Assembly (NCBI RefSeq): GCF_000243395.2
Contig: NZ_CM001484.1
Coordinates: forward strand, 3,830,662 to 3,894,661
Direction of reading: 5' to 3'
DNA: 64,000 bases
Source: Saccharomonospora glauca K62
Lineage (GTDB): Bacteria; Actinomycetota; Actinomycetes; Mycobacteriales; Pseudonocardiaceae
In this document: piece by piece, positions 8,001 through 17,200 of the stretch
Layout: each line of letters opens with the position of its first letter
How positions within the stretch are numbered: position 1 is the stretch's first letter
Notes under the pieces: model-generated
The model's input: only the letters and a program-made list of their open reading frames with translations
The model's database searches: none
What the model was told of the DNA's origin: nothing
Made by a program: the position numbers and the translations under genes

Positions 8001-11000
8001 CCCCAACACGTCGTAGGAGTAGCTCCAGGTGTTGCCCGCCGGGTCGGTCACCGACTCCAGCTCACCGCGTGGGGTGTAGGTGTAGGTCGTGGTGTCGAAC
8101 TCACCGCTGGGCTCGTCACCGTGGTACTGCCGACGCTCGACCATCTCGCCCTGGGCGTTACGGATCACCGTGGTCGGTGTTTCCCCGTCGGGCGGATCGA
8201 TGTGTACCCGGTCGCCGCCGTACGTGGTGGTGGTGCGCCACTGCTCCTCACCGAGCTTGCGGAAGATCACCGCGGTCGGCCGTTCCAAGGCGTCGAACTC
8301 GGTGATCGTCTGGTGAGGTACCGCCTCGTCACCCACCCCCAACAGAGCGTCGCTGGGTGGTTCGTCGTTGAAGTAGGCGTCGTTGACCTTCCACGCCAGG
8401 CCGCGCGAGTCGTACCACGTGTCGGTGACGATCCGTCCGCCGGGAGCGCCCGCGAAGTCCTCGTCGTCACGGGGATCGGACGGGACTTCCTTGTTGTCCC
8501 CGGCTGCCGGAAGTTGACTCTGGCGTTCGCGAAGGAAGCCGTCGTAGAAGGTGTAGGAGGTGTTGTATCCGCCGTCCTGCCGGAGCGAGTGAGTGGCGAC
8601 CACCGTCGCGGCGTCGGTGCGGTAGTGGTACTCGTACTCGACGTTCGCCGGATCGCCCTTGCCCCTGTCCTGTCCGGGTAGCCACGCCTTCACCAGCCGA
8701 CCCAGCGGGTCGTAGACGGCCTCGCTGCGCTCGCCGTTCGGCCCCGTCTCGACCAGGGGTTCGCCCCACGCCGGTTCCAGTTCGGTCGTGGAGGTGTGTC
8801 CGAGGGGGTTCGTCGTGACGACCTGCGTCGTCGCCCCCGTGTCGGGCACGTAGTCGATGCTCGTCGTCGCTCCCGACGCGTCGGTGCGGGAGGTGATCCT
8901 CCCGTAGACGTCGTAGGTCGTTTCGGCGACCGTCCGGTACTGCTCGCCGTCCCACCGTTGGACGGTCGTGATCTCGCCGCGCGTCGGTGCCGCGCCGAAC
9001 TCCTGTCCGTCGTAGAGGTTGCGGACGTCGCTGATGACGTCGTTGCCCTCGCCCTCGCCCGCCGAACACGGCAACGCGACCTCCCGCGACCGCGAGACGT
9101 AGTTCAGCATCCAGGCGTCGGTGTTCCGCACATAGCTGGTACGCGTGCATTTCTCGTCACCCTCGACAGCCACGTCTCCGGCGTCGTCGATCTGGGTGAC
9201 CAAGCCGTGCTCGTCGTAGGTGCGGGACACCTTGGTACGGCGCCACGTACCGTCCTCCACAAGCTCGCGTCCCCGAACCTCGGCCACGGCGAGCGCGTAG
9301 GCCTCGTCGTCACCGTCGACGGCGGTCGGTCCGTGCAGCCACGGATCGGTCACCGAGGCCGACACCACCTCCTCGCCGTCGTACTGCAACGTCTCTCGTG
9401 CGAACCCCGCGAGCCGATCGTGGTCCTCGATGCGTCCGCCTTCGGAGTCCTCGACCCACACGTCACGCTTCTTGCCGCCCGGCAGGGTGTCGTCGTCCAT
9501 GCCGCGCAGGTACAGGGTCTCGGTGACCGACTGTGTGGTGCCCGGTTCCCCGACGACGGTGCGGACCCGTCCGTACCCCCGCCACGACGACCAGGTGCGG
9601 TGTTCGGACTTGAGGAAATCACGGTCGTCGAACCGCCACGCGGCTCCGCCCAGGTACTCGTACGTCGTTTTCCGGAGTGCCGACCCGCCGGTGCGATCGT
9701 CCTCGGTCACCGCCGTGACCACGTACTTGTGGAACCAGTCCAACATCGGTTCGGGTGCGTGCTCAGGCGACCACCACACCGGATAACACCGCATGGTGTT
9801 GGTCTCCGGCTTGTCCGGCATGTTCTCGCCGCGCACACACTCCGGCCCGGAGTACTTGATTTCGATGTGACCGCCGGTTTCGTTGCGGATGTCGGTCAGC
9901 CGGTACCGGGTCAACGGAGCGATGCCCTCGTCGGCGTCGACACGGTTCTGCAGCGAGTGCCCGCCGAACACCATCTCCGGAACCGACTCCGTGCCGCCGA
10001 CATGGCCGGTCCGCTTGATTCCCGCCAACCACAGCGCCGGCGCCAGGCCATCACCGGACTCGGGGAACGACTGCCGCAGGGTCCAGGAGTCGACGTCGTG
10101 CCACCCGGATGCCCTGTTCACCTGCGTGGTGATCTTGGTCAGGCGCTTGCGGGTGAAGAACGACGGGGAAGTGCGGTACTCACACGATTCGTCCGCGGCA
10201 CAGATGCGGTCGAACGGGACATCCGGCCACGACTCCGCGGTGTCCTCGGTGAGTTCGTCCGGTCCACAGTTCACTCCGATACTCGGCAGACACCGCTCGG
10301 CCATCGTGAACCGCACCCGCGCGGCGGCATCGCCGAAGAAGTCGTCACTACGCAGACCGTACTCGATTCGATCGAGGTATCCACCGCGCACATACCTGGT
10401 ACCGGCGTCGGCGTCCAGATTGCGCCCGTAGTAGTTGGACTCGGCCTTGTAGTAGAAGGTCGTGACGTTGCCCTGTGGATCGATGCTGTAGTCGAGATTC
10501 CAACGCCACGCCTGCCGACACCAGGAATCGGCGTAGCTCTCGGCGTGGCACGGCTCGCCCGCGTGGTTACCGAACACCGGGACGGTCCACGCCGAGGAGG
10601 TCTCCGGGTCGCCTTCCTTCCACCCCGGCATCCGGTTCATGCCCAGGAAGTACTGGGTGCCGTCCTTGGTGGTGACCTTCCAATACTCACCGTTGTTGTC
10701 GCCGTTGTCGGCGCCGAACAATCGCTCGATGCGCGAACCGTCGTCCGACTTGGGGCGCCACCGGCCGGTCTTCTCGTCACGGACCAGCTCGGTCGACACG
10801 CCACCCAACATCATGGTCGCGTTGTCGCTGGCCCAACACAGATCGCCGGTCTCGCGCGTCCCCTGGTTGCCGTTCAAGTCCTGCGAACACGCCGTGTACT
10901 GGCGCTCGATGTAGCCGCCGGCGGAAAGTTCCCACCCGTCACCGACCACCGAGGCCTGGTTGTTGGTCGTGCTGGTGCGGCCGTCCAGTGACGCGGACGA

Positions 11001-11879
11001 GTACTGCAGCGACACGTTCGGCGCTTTCCCACCGGGGGACGGCGGCATCACCAACGGATAGGAGAAGTTGAACGCCCCGCCGGAGCCCCCGGCAGACCAC
11101 GACGAGGAGGGCGAAAGCGAGGTCGCGGTGAACGACCCCGCCGACGACTCGGCGTCCGCCGCCACGGCCAGGAGGACACCGGACTCCTTCGCCTCGGGAA
11201 GGGCGACGTCGGCCGTCACCGTGCCGTTTCGCTCGTCGTTGACGGTCTCGATCGGCTCACCCGCTCGGCACTCCGCCTCGTCGGGGGTCTTCAGAGCACA
11301 CTCCGGCAACCGCGTCAACTTCAGTCGCGATCCGTAGTTCGCCCCGTAGGCCGCCGCGAACTTGGAGTAGTCGACCCGGACGGACACCGTGTCCCCGGCC
11401 GTGCCCCCGGCGTCGGACACTCGAAGCAGCAGGCCCCGCAAACCCACGTCCGCCGCGGTGTCCTGGTCGAAGGTCTCGACCTCGACCTTGGCCGATTCGG
11501 AACTCGCGGCCGCGACGGCACCGTCCTTGGCCGACAGTCCCACCAGGACGGGGAGCTCGCCGGCTCGACGGTATTCCGGTGCTTGCTCGTCCTCGCTTCG
11601 GGAAGCCGTTCGGGCGGCGGCGAGGTCCACCACGGCGTTGTCGTTTCCCGGCCACACCGGTCGAGGCATCGCCTCGATGGCCTTCTTCGCCGTCTCGCTC
11701 TCCGGCAACGGAGCCACCGTCACCGGTTCTCCGGGCACGGAGCGTTCCCGTTGCAGTGGCGGGAGTTTTTGGTCGGTGTCGATTCCCGGCGGAGCTGCCA
11801 CTGCCGGGGTCAACGAGCCCAGCAGTGACACGCCGAGCACCAGGATCAAACCACGCTTGGCGAACCGGCTCACGCGCAC
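5085..11879 (-). CDS. Secreted RHS polymorphic toxin with HINT domain and C-terminal toxin tip
   Basis: I start it at the GTG at 11877-11879, preceded by GAGGAAGG. This gives a Sec signal peptide (VRVSRFAKRGLILVLGVSLL ... AVAA) and 2264 residues; the longer open frame overlaps the upstream gene. Order: N-terminal SpvB/TcdB-like region (about 270-950), YD repeats (about 1000-1750, e.g. YDPLGRLVKAW, YTYDELGRRTAMFEGG), RHS core end (LGAREYDPTLGRFISVDP, about 1785), pretoxin, HINT from CLGGNSF (about 2006) through TAEHPFWV to LTHN (about 2172), then about 92 toxin residues with YILREHANSHEGW and KIRLG. The RHS shell should encapsulate the tip; HINT should cut it free. The toxin activity is unknown. 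It follows the LamG gene by 44 nt. Confidence 0.9.
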   Translation of the reverse strand: MRVSRFAKRGLILVLGVSLLGSLTPAVAAPPGIDTDQKLPPLQRERSVPGEPVTVAPLPESETAKKAIEAMPRPVWPGNDNAVVDLAAARTASRSEDEQAPEYRRAGELPVLVGLSAKDGAVAAASSESAKVEVETFDQDTAADVGLRGLLLRVSDAGGTAGDTVSVRVDYSKFAAAYGANYGSRLKLTRLPECALKTPDEAECRAGEPIETVNDERNGTVTADVALPEAKESGVLLAVAADAESSAGSFTATSLSPSSSWSAGGSGGAFNFSYPLVMPPSPGGKAPNVSLQYSSASLDGRTSTTNNQASVVGDGWELSAGGYIERQYTACSQDLNGNQGTRETGDLCWASDNATMMLGGVSTELVRDEKTGRWRPKSDDGSRIERLFGADNGDNNGEYWKVTTKDGTQYFLGMNRMPGWKEGDPETSSAWTVPVFGNHAGEPCHAESYADSWCRQAWRWNLDYSIDPQGNVTTFYYKAESNYYGRNLDADAGTRYVRGGYLDRIEYGLRSDDFFGDAAARVRFTMAERCLPSIGVNCGPDELTEDTAESWPDVPFDRICAADESCEYRTSPSFFTRKRLTKITTQVNRASGWHDVDSWTLRQSFPESGDGLAPALWLAGIKRTGHVGGTESVPEMVFGGHSLQNRVDADEGIAPLTRYRLTDIRNETGGHIEIKYSGPECVRGENMPDKPETNTMRCYPVWWSPEHAPEPMLDWFHKYVVTAVTEDDRTGGSALRKTTYEYLGGAAWRFDDRDFLKSEHRTWSSWRGYGRVRTVVGEPGTTQSVTETLYLRGMDDDTLPGGKKRDVWVEDSEGGRIEDHDRLAGFARETLQYDGEEVVSASVTDPWLHGPTAVDGDDEAYALAVAEVRGRELVEDGTWRRTKVSRTYDEHGLVTQIDDAGDVAVEGDEKCTRTSYVRNTDAWMLNYVSRSREVALPCSAGEGEGNDVISDVRNLYDGQEFGAAPTRGEITTVQRWDGEQYRTVAETTYDVYGRITSRTDASGATTSIDYVPDTGATTQVVTTNPLGHTSTTELEPAWGEPLVETGPNGERSEAVYDPLGRLVKAWLPGQDRGKGDPANVEYEYHYRTDAATVVATHSLRQDGGYNTSYTFYDGFLRERQSQLPAAGDNKEVPSDPRDDEDFAGAPGGRIVTDTWYDSRGLAWKVNDAYFNDEPPSDALLGVGDEAVPHQTITEFDALERPTAVIFRKLGEEQWRTTTTYGGDRVHIDPPDGETPTTVIRNAQGEMVERRQYHGDEPSGEFDTTTYTYTPRGELESVTDPAGNTWSYSYDVLGRKISSHDPDSGTTTYVYDELDQLISTTDARGRTLAYTYDELGRRTAMFEGGPDGTKIAEWTYDTLKKGLPTASTRFVDGHAYTTKVASYDEQNRVTSEQVIIPEVEDELAGTYTFRTRYFSNSDLVEAYSMPAAGGLDSEAIGYEYNELGLPTKTHGWEVYAQEHLYSPYGETLRLTIGEGGRRAWVTNYFTEGTRRLDQTVLDRNTDTGYRVADRHYSYDPAGNITSIANTPKDGPRDVQCFSYDYLRRLASAHTPASGDCETEPSVAGLGGTAPYWMEFTYDKAGNRLSEVRHEAEGDTTRTYEYPSAGQAQPHTLTAVTQEGPGGTSRDEFAYDAVGNTVSRTVAGDTQELEWNTENRVERVEYADGSQSSYVYDADGNRLLTKDPKRTVLFLPGMELTLDVESGEVTAKRFYEHAGTTVAVRSSVGGLTMLFGDHQGTATESIESEPELSVSRRYFTPFGAPRGERPESWPTDHGFVGGTRDVSGLTHLGAREYDPTLGRFISVDPIMDLTDPQQMHGYAYSNNSPVTFSDPSGLLWGAACGPDGILCGRPAGMDRRDYIETRSYWMRKRGDSPAVVRSFQRLAWKSYAPHIAREQVLAERGISAAEYEEMRALANSKQSFFDYVLAQLPELAADLTGLSDVQDCFSGSLGSCVAAIIGAIPVSKLRYAGKIFDAVSDAFKWRARVKAARRSFPELEGEIRAEQAKLTSCLGGNSFVPGTLVLLADGSTKPVEEVGLGDRVVATDPETGETASQKVVATIVGHGEKDLVEVTVDVDGEAGDAVSTLVATAEHPFWVDEHGRLLNPAVHGLWGEAPGWYDAEDLDPGDQLRTPDGEKVRVVDVRTYTATTTVHNLTINGVHTYHVVVGGRAVLTHNDNCPRAFVKYEDITKGKSIPNRLTDVDHNEVDKNLIESGWSRQPSKDGKVYIYTKDGDKYILREHANSHEGWNLDRFASGKKTVKIRLGGEN

Positions 11880-11923
11880 GGGTCGTCCTTCCTCAATTGA
11901 CGAAACGAGTTGAGCTGGCAGAG

Positions 11924-14900
11924 CTACCGGAACGAGAGCTGGAAGATCTCCCCGTCGCTGGGCACCCCGGCGAACACACGAACCTCGTCGACGGCCCCGT
12001 ACCAGGGGTCGGCCGGAAGGCCTGTCCAGACCGTACGGCCGATGAGAAGTTCCCCGGAGTTGTTCCACGAGTGCACGTCGGTGGCCTTCCCGGCGAACCT
12101 GCCGTTGATGTAGAGCCGGACCTCGCGTTTCTGGGCGTCGTACACGCCGGTGAGGTGGACCCATTCGTCGGCCCTCGGGCGCTCGACGCTGCTCGCCACT
12201 CCTCCACCACGTTCACAGCCCTTGCTCTCCGGGCAGGTGACGGCCATCGACCACCGGCCGGTGTCGATCCGGTAGCCGAGGGAGAAAGGCGTGTACTCGG
12301 CATCCCCCATGCTGACAGCGGCTTCCTGGCGGGTCAGGTCGTCCGCCTTCACCCACGCCGCCACCGTGTAGGACTTGTCGGTGCGGATGTCCGGGCGCGG
12401 CGCGGAGAGGTACTGCCAGTCCGTCTGGTCGTAGCTCAGCCGGACCGAGGTGAACTCCCCGACCTCCCAAGACGCGGCACCGTGGAAGACGGCCTCCTGC
12501 CCCGTCACCTCGTCGCGCGTGGTGGTCCCGCTGCCCTCTTCCATCGCGTAGTGCGCCCTTAGCACCGCCTGTTGAGCCAGCAGTGCCACCTCGGAGTTGG
12601 TCAGCACGCGGTCATACACCCGGACCTCGTCGATCGAGCCGGAGAAGTGGTCGACGTGGTTGTCGCTCCACAGCGCTCGCCCGATGGCGAGTGGGCCGCT
12701 CGCGGTCCACGCGCCGCTGTGTGCCCGCACGCCGGCGGGTCTTCCGTCGACGTAGAGCCTCAGCTGCTGCGCAGCGGCGTCGTACACACCCGCGACGTGG
12801 GTCCAGACCTCGGGCTCCACCCGTTGCGACGAGCGCACTCGGCTGTGGACGTCACCTCCGCCGACGGCGTCCTCGCCGAACATCGCGAAGGCCCATTCGC
12901 CGTTTGACGTGGACTGGAGCTGGAATCCGCTGACGTGTTCCCCGTCCTGGGAGACGATCGTGCGATTTCCTTCCGCCGTGCTCGGCTTCACCCACGCGGC
13001 CACCGAGAAGCTTTCGGCGGTGTCGACACCGGTCGGCTCCCACAACCAATCGGTCGCCCCATCCAGCAGGGCCGCGGAGTTCTCGTATCCGGGCGCGTCG
13101 AGGACGGGAGCCCCTTCCGCCGACAGAGTGCGTCCCTGAGCACTCTCGTCCGCCAGGTCACCGTCGAGTTTCCAGTGGCCCGTCAAGCCCGAGGTCAGCG
13201 GATCGTGTGCCCTGACGAAGACCTTGTACCGGTAGATCTCCGATCGGTTGCCCGCTCGGTCGACCGAGCGCACGAACAGGGTTTGAGGCCCGTCCAACGT
13301 CGGTGTCCAACGGATCCACGCCTGTCCGTCCTGTGCCGGGACGCGGGTCTGCGGATCGTCGGTCTGGTCCTCGGTGAACGAGTACAGGAAGTGATCGACG
13401 TCGGTGCCGTCCTCCACGGCCAGCAGGAAGTCACCGGTCTGTCCGAGGCCGCCCGCCGGGGTGTCGTACGGGTAGTCCTCGGACGTCACGGTCGGTGTGT
13501 CCGGAGCCACCGTGTCCACCTCGAACTCGCAGTCGTCCGACCACGACGTCAGCTGTCCGTCCGTGGACCGGAGTCGCCACGTGTACAGGCCGTCCTCGGT
13601 GATCATGCCGTCCTTCACCGTCACCTCGGCGAACGAGCCGGACGGGACGTTTCCGGTGACGATCTCGTCACCGTCCCAGGTGGCTTCCGAACCGACCCCC
13701 ACGAGCAACCGGAATCCGGCCTCGAGCATTCCTCGGTCGGGATCGGAGACACGGGCCCGCAGGCGGGGAGTTTTGGTCGGAACCGCCGGACGTTCGGGAC
13801 TCGTCGCGCACTCGACGAGCCCACCCTGCATGGACATCTCCGTGGGCTTGTTCGGGTAGGAGTTGTATTCGACCTCCAGCACGGGATCGAGGTCGAAGCG
13901 CCGCCAACTTGCTCGGGACGTGTCCACCGCCTTGAGCATGAAGGTCAGCTCGGACCTGCCGTTGGCCACGGCTCCCTTGACGGTGTTCGTCAATTTGATG
14001 TCGACGCCGCCCTGGCTCGGGCAGTACTGGACGTTGTTGTGGACGTTGAAGTCGGCGAGCTTCGAGTTCCAGCTCGGCTGATCGTTCCACGTGGTGCTGC
14101 GCGAGATCGACTCCGTCAGCCAAAGCTCGGTTCCGCCTCCGGAACAGCCGTGGGAGTGTCTCACCCTGGTGCGAAGGGTGGCCTCGTTGATGCGTTTGCC
14201 CTTCACACCGGAAAGGTCGAGCTCGACGTAGGAGCGGGAGATTCCCGAGGCGTCACCGGCGTTGCCGACCTTCAGATCGTTCAGGTCACCGGTGCGTTTG
14301 TCGTAGTTCCGCTCTTCTGGATATCCACTCTGGACAACGACGTGGTGATTCGTCCTGCCGGCCCAGTTGTAACTGGGGTCGACGAACACGGGGTACCGGG
14401 TGTCCGGGTCGGTGAGGAAAGCCCGATCCGGCCGCACGGTGATCTCGTCGCCGGACACGTCCGCGCTCATCGTGGCCTGCTCGGCGGAGGCCGGGGGAGC
14501 GACGACCTCACCGGAGGCGTTGGTACCGGAGGAGTCCCACATCCGCGAGGCGTCTCCGACGAACTTCACCCTTCCCTCGGCGTCCCTCGCCTCCAAGCCG
14601 TCGGCATCACCGCTCACCGTCACGTTGCGGACGTGGGAGCCGTAGGTGATCTCCTCCAGTTCCGGATGCTCGGCGGCTTCTCGTGTCTTGATCTTCAGGA
14701 CTTGGCCGAAGCCTTCGGGATTCGCCGTGACGACGAGATCGACGTCCGGCAGCACGTCCGGATACGTGGCGACGGGACCGTCCAAAATGGGCTCGGGTAA
14801 TTCTCCCCGCCACTTCAGACCCACCTCGTAGCCGTCCTTCGAGGCGACCACCAACGGCTCGGTCGAACCGCCCGGTGACAAGGTGAGGGCCACCGGTGTC

Positions 14901-15283
14901 GCGACCGTGCGAACGACACCGTCGTCGCCACGCTCCCAGGTCGTGTCGATGGAACGCCACTTCCCGTCCCGCTTCACGCGTTGCGGAGTGAGGCTCTGCC
15001 GCCAGGTGAAGGTGCCGTCCGGATTGGCCAGCACCTCGACCGTCTCGGTGGTCTCCTCCTCGACACGGACGGGCTTCCCTTCCGCTTGCGCCCGTGCCGT
15101 CGCGGACATCACCTCGACCGACTCTTCCGCACGAGCCGCGGGAACGAGGACCACCAGTGTGGCGACGACAGCGAGTACCACCGAAACGGCGACCGACCGC
15201 ACTCCCACGTGAGCAGGGCACGGCGACAACCGCGTATGCACTTGCCAGAACCCCCAGTAGATCGTCTCGCGCAGACCCCTCAC
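11924..15283 (-). CDS. Secreted LamG/DNRLRE-domain protein, RHS partner
   Basis: The 1119-residue protein has an N-terminal Sec signal (VGVRSVAVSVVLAVVATLVV ... ARAEE). The listed GTG gives a 27-residue extension; a GTG at the VGVR position is an alternative. Around residues 340-470 is a DNRLRE-like module (SYVELDLSGVKGKRINEATL, TTWNDQPSWNSKL). An Ig/fibronectin-like stretch follows at about 480-690, and then two LamG concanavalin-like domains at about 700-905 and 910-1115, both with the VAAWVK and LRLYVDGR/VRLYINGR hallmarks. Such proteins commonly precede actinobacterial RHS genes. The 44-nt gap to the RHS gene implies one operon. A surface-adhesion or delivery role is likely but inferred. 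Confidence 0.85.
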   Translation of the reverse strand: MRGLRETIYWGFWQVHTRLSPCPAHVGVRSVAVSVVLAVVATLVVLVPAARAEESVEVMSATARAQAEGKPVRVEEETTETVEVLANPDGTFTWRQSLTPQRVKRDGKWRSIDTTWERGDDGVVRTVATPVALTLSPGGSTEPLVVASKDGYEVGLKWRGELPEPILDGPVATYPDVLPDVDLVVTANPEGFGQVLKIKTREAAEHPELEEITYGSHVRNVTVSGDADGLEARDAEGRVKFVGDASRMWDSSGTNASGEVVAPPASAEQATMSADVSGDEITVRPDRAFLTDPDTRYPVFVDPSYNWAGRTNHHVVVQSGYPEERNYDKRTGDLNDLKVGNAGDASGISRSYVELDLSGVKGKRINEATLRTRVRHSHGCSGGGTELWLTESISRSTTWNDQPSWNSKLADFNVHNNVQYCPSQGGVDIKLTNTVKGAVANGRSELTFMLKAVDTSRASWRRFDLDPVLEVEYNSYPNKPTEMSMQGGLVECATSPERPAVPTKTPRLRARVSDPDRGMLEAGFRLLVGVGSEATWDGDEIVTGNVPSGSFAEVTVKDGMITEDGLYTWRLRSTDGQLTSWSDDCEFEVDTVAPDTPTVTSEDYPYDTPAGGLGQTGDFLLAVEDGTDVDHFLYSFTEDQTDDPQTRVPAQDGQAWIRWTPTLDGPQTLFVRSVDRAGNRSEIYRYKVFVRAHDPLTSGLTGHWKLDGDLADESAQGRTLSAEGAPVLDAPGYENSAALLDGATDWLWEPTGVDTAESFSVAAWVKPSTAEGNRTIVSQDGEHVSGFQLQSTSNGEWAFAMFGEDAVGGGDVHSRVRSSQRVEPEVWTHVAGVYDAAAQQLRLYVDGRPAGVRAHSGAWTASGPLAIGRALWSDNHVDHFSGSIDEVRVYDRVLTNSEVALLAQQAVLRAHYAMEEGSGTTTRDEVTGQEAVFHGAASWEVGEFTSVRLSYDQTDWQYLSAPRPDIRTDKSYTVAAWVKADDLTRQEAAVSMGDAEYTPFSLGYRIDTGRWSMAVTCPESKGCERGGGVASSVERPRADEWVHLTGVYDAQKREVRLYINGRFAGKATDVHSWNNSGELLIGRTVWTGLPADPWYGAVDEVRVFAGVPSDGEIFQLSFR

Positions 15284-15473
15284 GCTGCGCGACTAGTCGC
15301 ACGCAGCCTGGCACCCGGAACGGGCCCCCGAATCGGCCAAACGGGTCAATACCCGCTAAAAAGATGTGATTTGGATTGCAACAAGAACGAGCGCACGACG
15401 ACTTCATCAAGCTTCGGTATCGAAAACGAGCCGCCGTGCCCGGCCCGAGATCGAAACGACATCACCCGCCGCT

Positions 15474-16481
15474 TCAGCGTTCCGTCGACGTGCGTACCGA
15501 GCTCTCCCGCACCTTCAGGCGAGTCGGCAGTACCTTTCTCTCCGGTTCGGCGTTCGGGTCCGCGATCCTGCGCACCAACGCCTCGGCCGCCACTCGCCCC
15601 TCGTCGTAGGTCGACCGACCGACGGTGGTGACGGTGGGTCGTACGAGTTCCGCCCACGGCAGGTCGTCGAATCCCACCACACCGACCTCGTCGGGCACGG
15701 ACAAGCCGTGATCGGCCAGACACCGCAACACCCCGAGCGTCATGAGATTGTTGGCGGAGAACACCGCATCGGGCCGTTGTGGACACTCTAAAAAGGACTC
15801 CATTGCGGCGCGGCCGCCCGGCTCGCGGAAGTCGGCGAAGCGCACCAACGACTCGTCCACGTCACGCCCGGCCTCGATGAGCGCCGCGCGATAGCCGCTC
15901 AGGCGTTGCGCGGCCGTGCTGTACTCCTCGGGCCCGGTGACGCACGCGATGCGTTCGAAGCCCTGCTCCACGAGGTGCCGGGTGGCGACGTAGGCGCCCT
16001 GTTCGTTGTCGGCCAGCACCGCGTCGGCACGTACCCCGTCCAGTTCCCGGTCGACGAGCACCACCGGACACCCCGCACTCACCAGGGAATCGACATGCTC
16101 GGTACGGGACGACGACGGCGACAGGATGACTCCGGCCATGCGTTCGGCCAACGCCACGTCGATGTAGTCGGCCTCCTTCGTCTCGTCCTCGTCGGAGTTG
16201 CACAGCACCACCGAGTACCCCTCGGCGGAGGCGACGTCCTCGATGCCCCGCACCATGTCGGTGAAGAACGGGTTGCGCACGTCGGCGATGATCACCGCCC
16301 ACAGGCGGGTACGCCGAGTACGAAGATTGCGGGCGACGAGGTTGGGGCGATAACGCAACGCGGCGACCGCCTGCGTCACGCGCCGCGCGAGCACGGGATC
16401 GACCGAACCGCCGTTGAGCACCCGCGACACCGTGGCGACCGACACGTCCGCATGCCGCGCCACGTCGTAGATCGTCGCCAC
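15474..16481 (-). CDS. LacI-family transcriptional regulator
   Basis: The 335-residue protein has the standard LacI helix-turn-helix at its N-terminus (TIYDVARHADVSVATVSRVL) with the hinge region LRYRPNLVARNLR, then a periplasmic-binding-protein-like sensor domain (LWAVIIADVRNPFF, VVLVDREL, VGVVGFDDLPWAEL). It should be a sugar-responsive repressor binding as a dimer. No sugar-utilisation operon is adjacent: the RHS operon lies downstream in the same direction and a DUF4396 gene diverges upstream, so its target is not evident. The 190-bp gap before the LamG gene shows no obvious LacI operator. Confidence 0.9.
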   Translation of the reverse strand: MATIYDVARHADVSVATVSRVLNGGSVDPVLARRVTQAVAALRYRPNLVARNLRTRRTRLWAVIIADVRNPFFTDMVRGIEDVASAEGYSVVLCNSDEDETKEADYIDVALAERMAGVILSPSSSRTEHVDSLVSAGCPVVLVDRELDGVRADAVLADNEQGAYVATRHLVEQGFERIACVTGPEEYSTAAQRLSGYRAALIEAGRDVDESLVRFADFREPGGRAAMESFLECPQRPDAVFSANNLMTLGVLRCLADHGLSVPDEVGVVGFDDLPWAELVRPTVTTVGRSTYDEGRVAAEALVRRIADPNAEPERKVLPTRLKVRESSVRTSTER

Positions 16482-16561
16482 GGGATCGTCTCCTTGTCGG
16501 CCCGTCCGGGTTGACCGATGTTAGCAGTGGGTAGTCACCACGTTCGGGGAAAGGAGGGGCG

Positions 16562-17056
16562 GTGTCGCACGGTCACCAGCACACCACCTCGGCGGAACAC
16601 CGACACCACGGCGCCCCCGCGGCCGGGTGGAGCATGGCCGTGTCGGCGACGTTGCACTGCCTCACCGGCTGCGCCGTCGGCGAGGTCCTGGGGATGGCGA
16701 TCGGGACGGCGTTGGGCTGGAGCACTCTCCCCACCCTCGTCCTGGCCGTCGCCCTGGCGTTCTTCTTCGGCTACGCGTTGAGCATGCGCGGTGTCCTGCG
16801 CGCGGGCGTGGGTTTCCGGCAGGCGTTGCGGGTGGCACTCGCCGCCGACACTGCGTCGATCACGGTCATGGAACTCGTGGACAACGGCGTGTTGCTGGTG
16901 ATCCCCGACGCGATGGACGCCGCGTTGAACTCTCCGCTGTTCTGGGGCTCACTCGCCGTGGCCCTCGCGATCGCGTTCGTGGTCACGGTGCCGGTGAACA
17001 AGTGGCTCATCAGCCGGGGCAAGGGCCACGCCGTGGCACACGCCTACCACCACTGA
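16562..17056 (+). CDS. DUF4396 integral membrane protein with His-rich ends
   Basis: It starts at a GTG behind AAGGAGG. The 164-residue protein has a His-rich N-terminal tail (SHGHQHTTSAEHRHHG), about four hydrophobic segments (e.g. VLAVALAFFFGYALSM, LFWGSLAVALAIAFVVTVPV) and a short His-containing C-terminus (HAVAHAYHH). The TLHCLTGCAVGEVLGM and AADTASITVMELVDN blocks are typical of DUF4396, which occurs alone or fused to copper-related domains. A metal-related role is suggested by the His-rich tails but unproven. It diverges from the LacI gene, and the 80-bp gap may serve both promoters. Confidence 0.8.
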   Translation: MSHGHQHTTSAEHRHHGAPAAGWSMAVSATLHCLTGCAVGEVLGMAIGTALGWSTLPTLVLAVALAFFFGYALSMRGVLRAGVGFRQALRVALAADTASITVMELVDNGVLLVIPDAMDAALNSPLFWGSLAVALAIAFVVTVPVNKWLISRGKGHAVAHAYHH

Positions 17057-17200
17057 CCCCGACCCGCTCCTCCGCGAGCGACGGCACGGCCTCGCGCGGG
17101 GGCGATGCGGTGACCGGCGCACCACCGACCGGCTTCGCGTTCCGACGCCACGGAACCGACCGTGGTGCGCCCTCGCAACGCCGTGCGGAAACCGCACGTC

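Noticed and set aside
6684-8681. Large top-strand ORF opposite the RHS gene (665 codons)
   Set aside because: It is an antisense shadow of a high-GC coding region, with no family motifs and Arg/Val-rich composition.
8796-10991. Second large top-strand ORF (731 codons)
   Set aside because: It is the same kind of antisense shadow of the RHS gene.
11880-12164. N-terminal extension of the RHS protein by 95 residues
   Set aside because: It overlaps the LamG gene out of frame, is Arg-rich as expected for a shadow, and lies upstream of a good ribosome site, GTG start and signal peptide.
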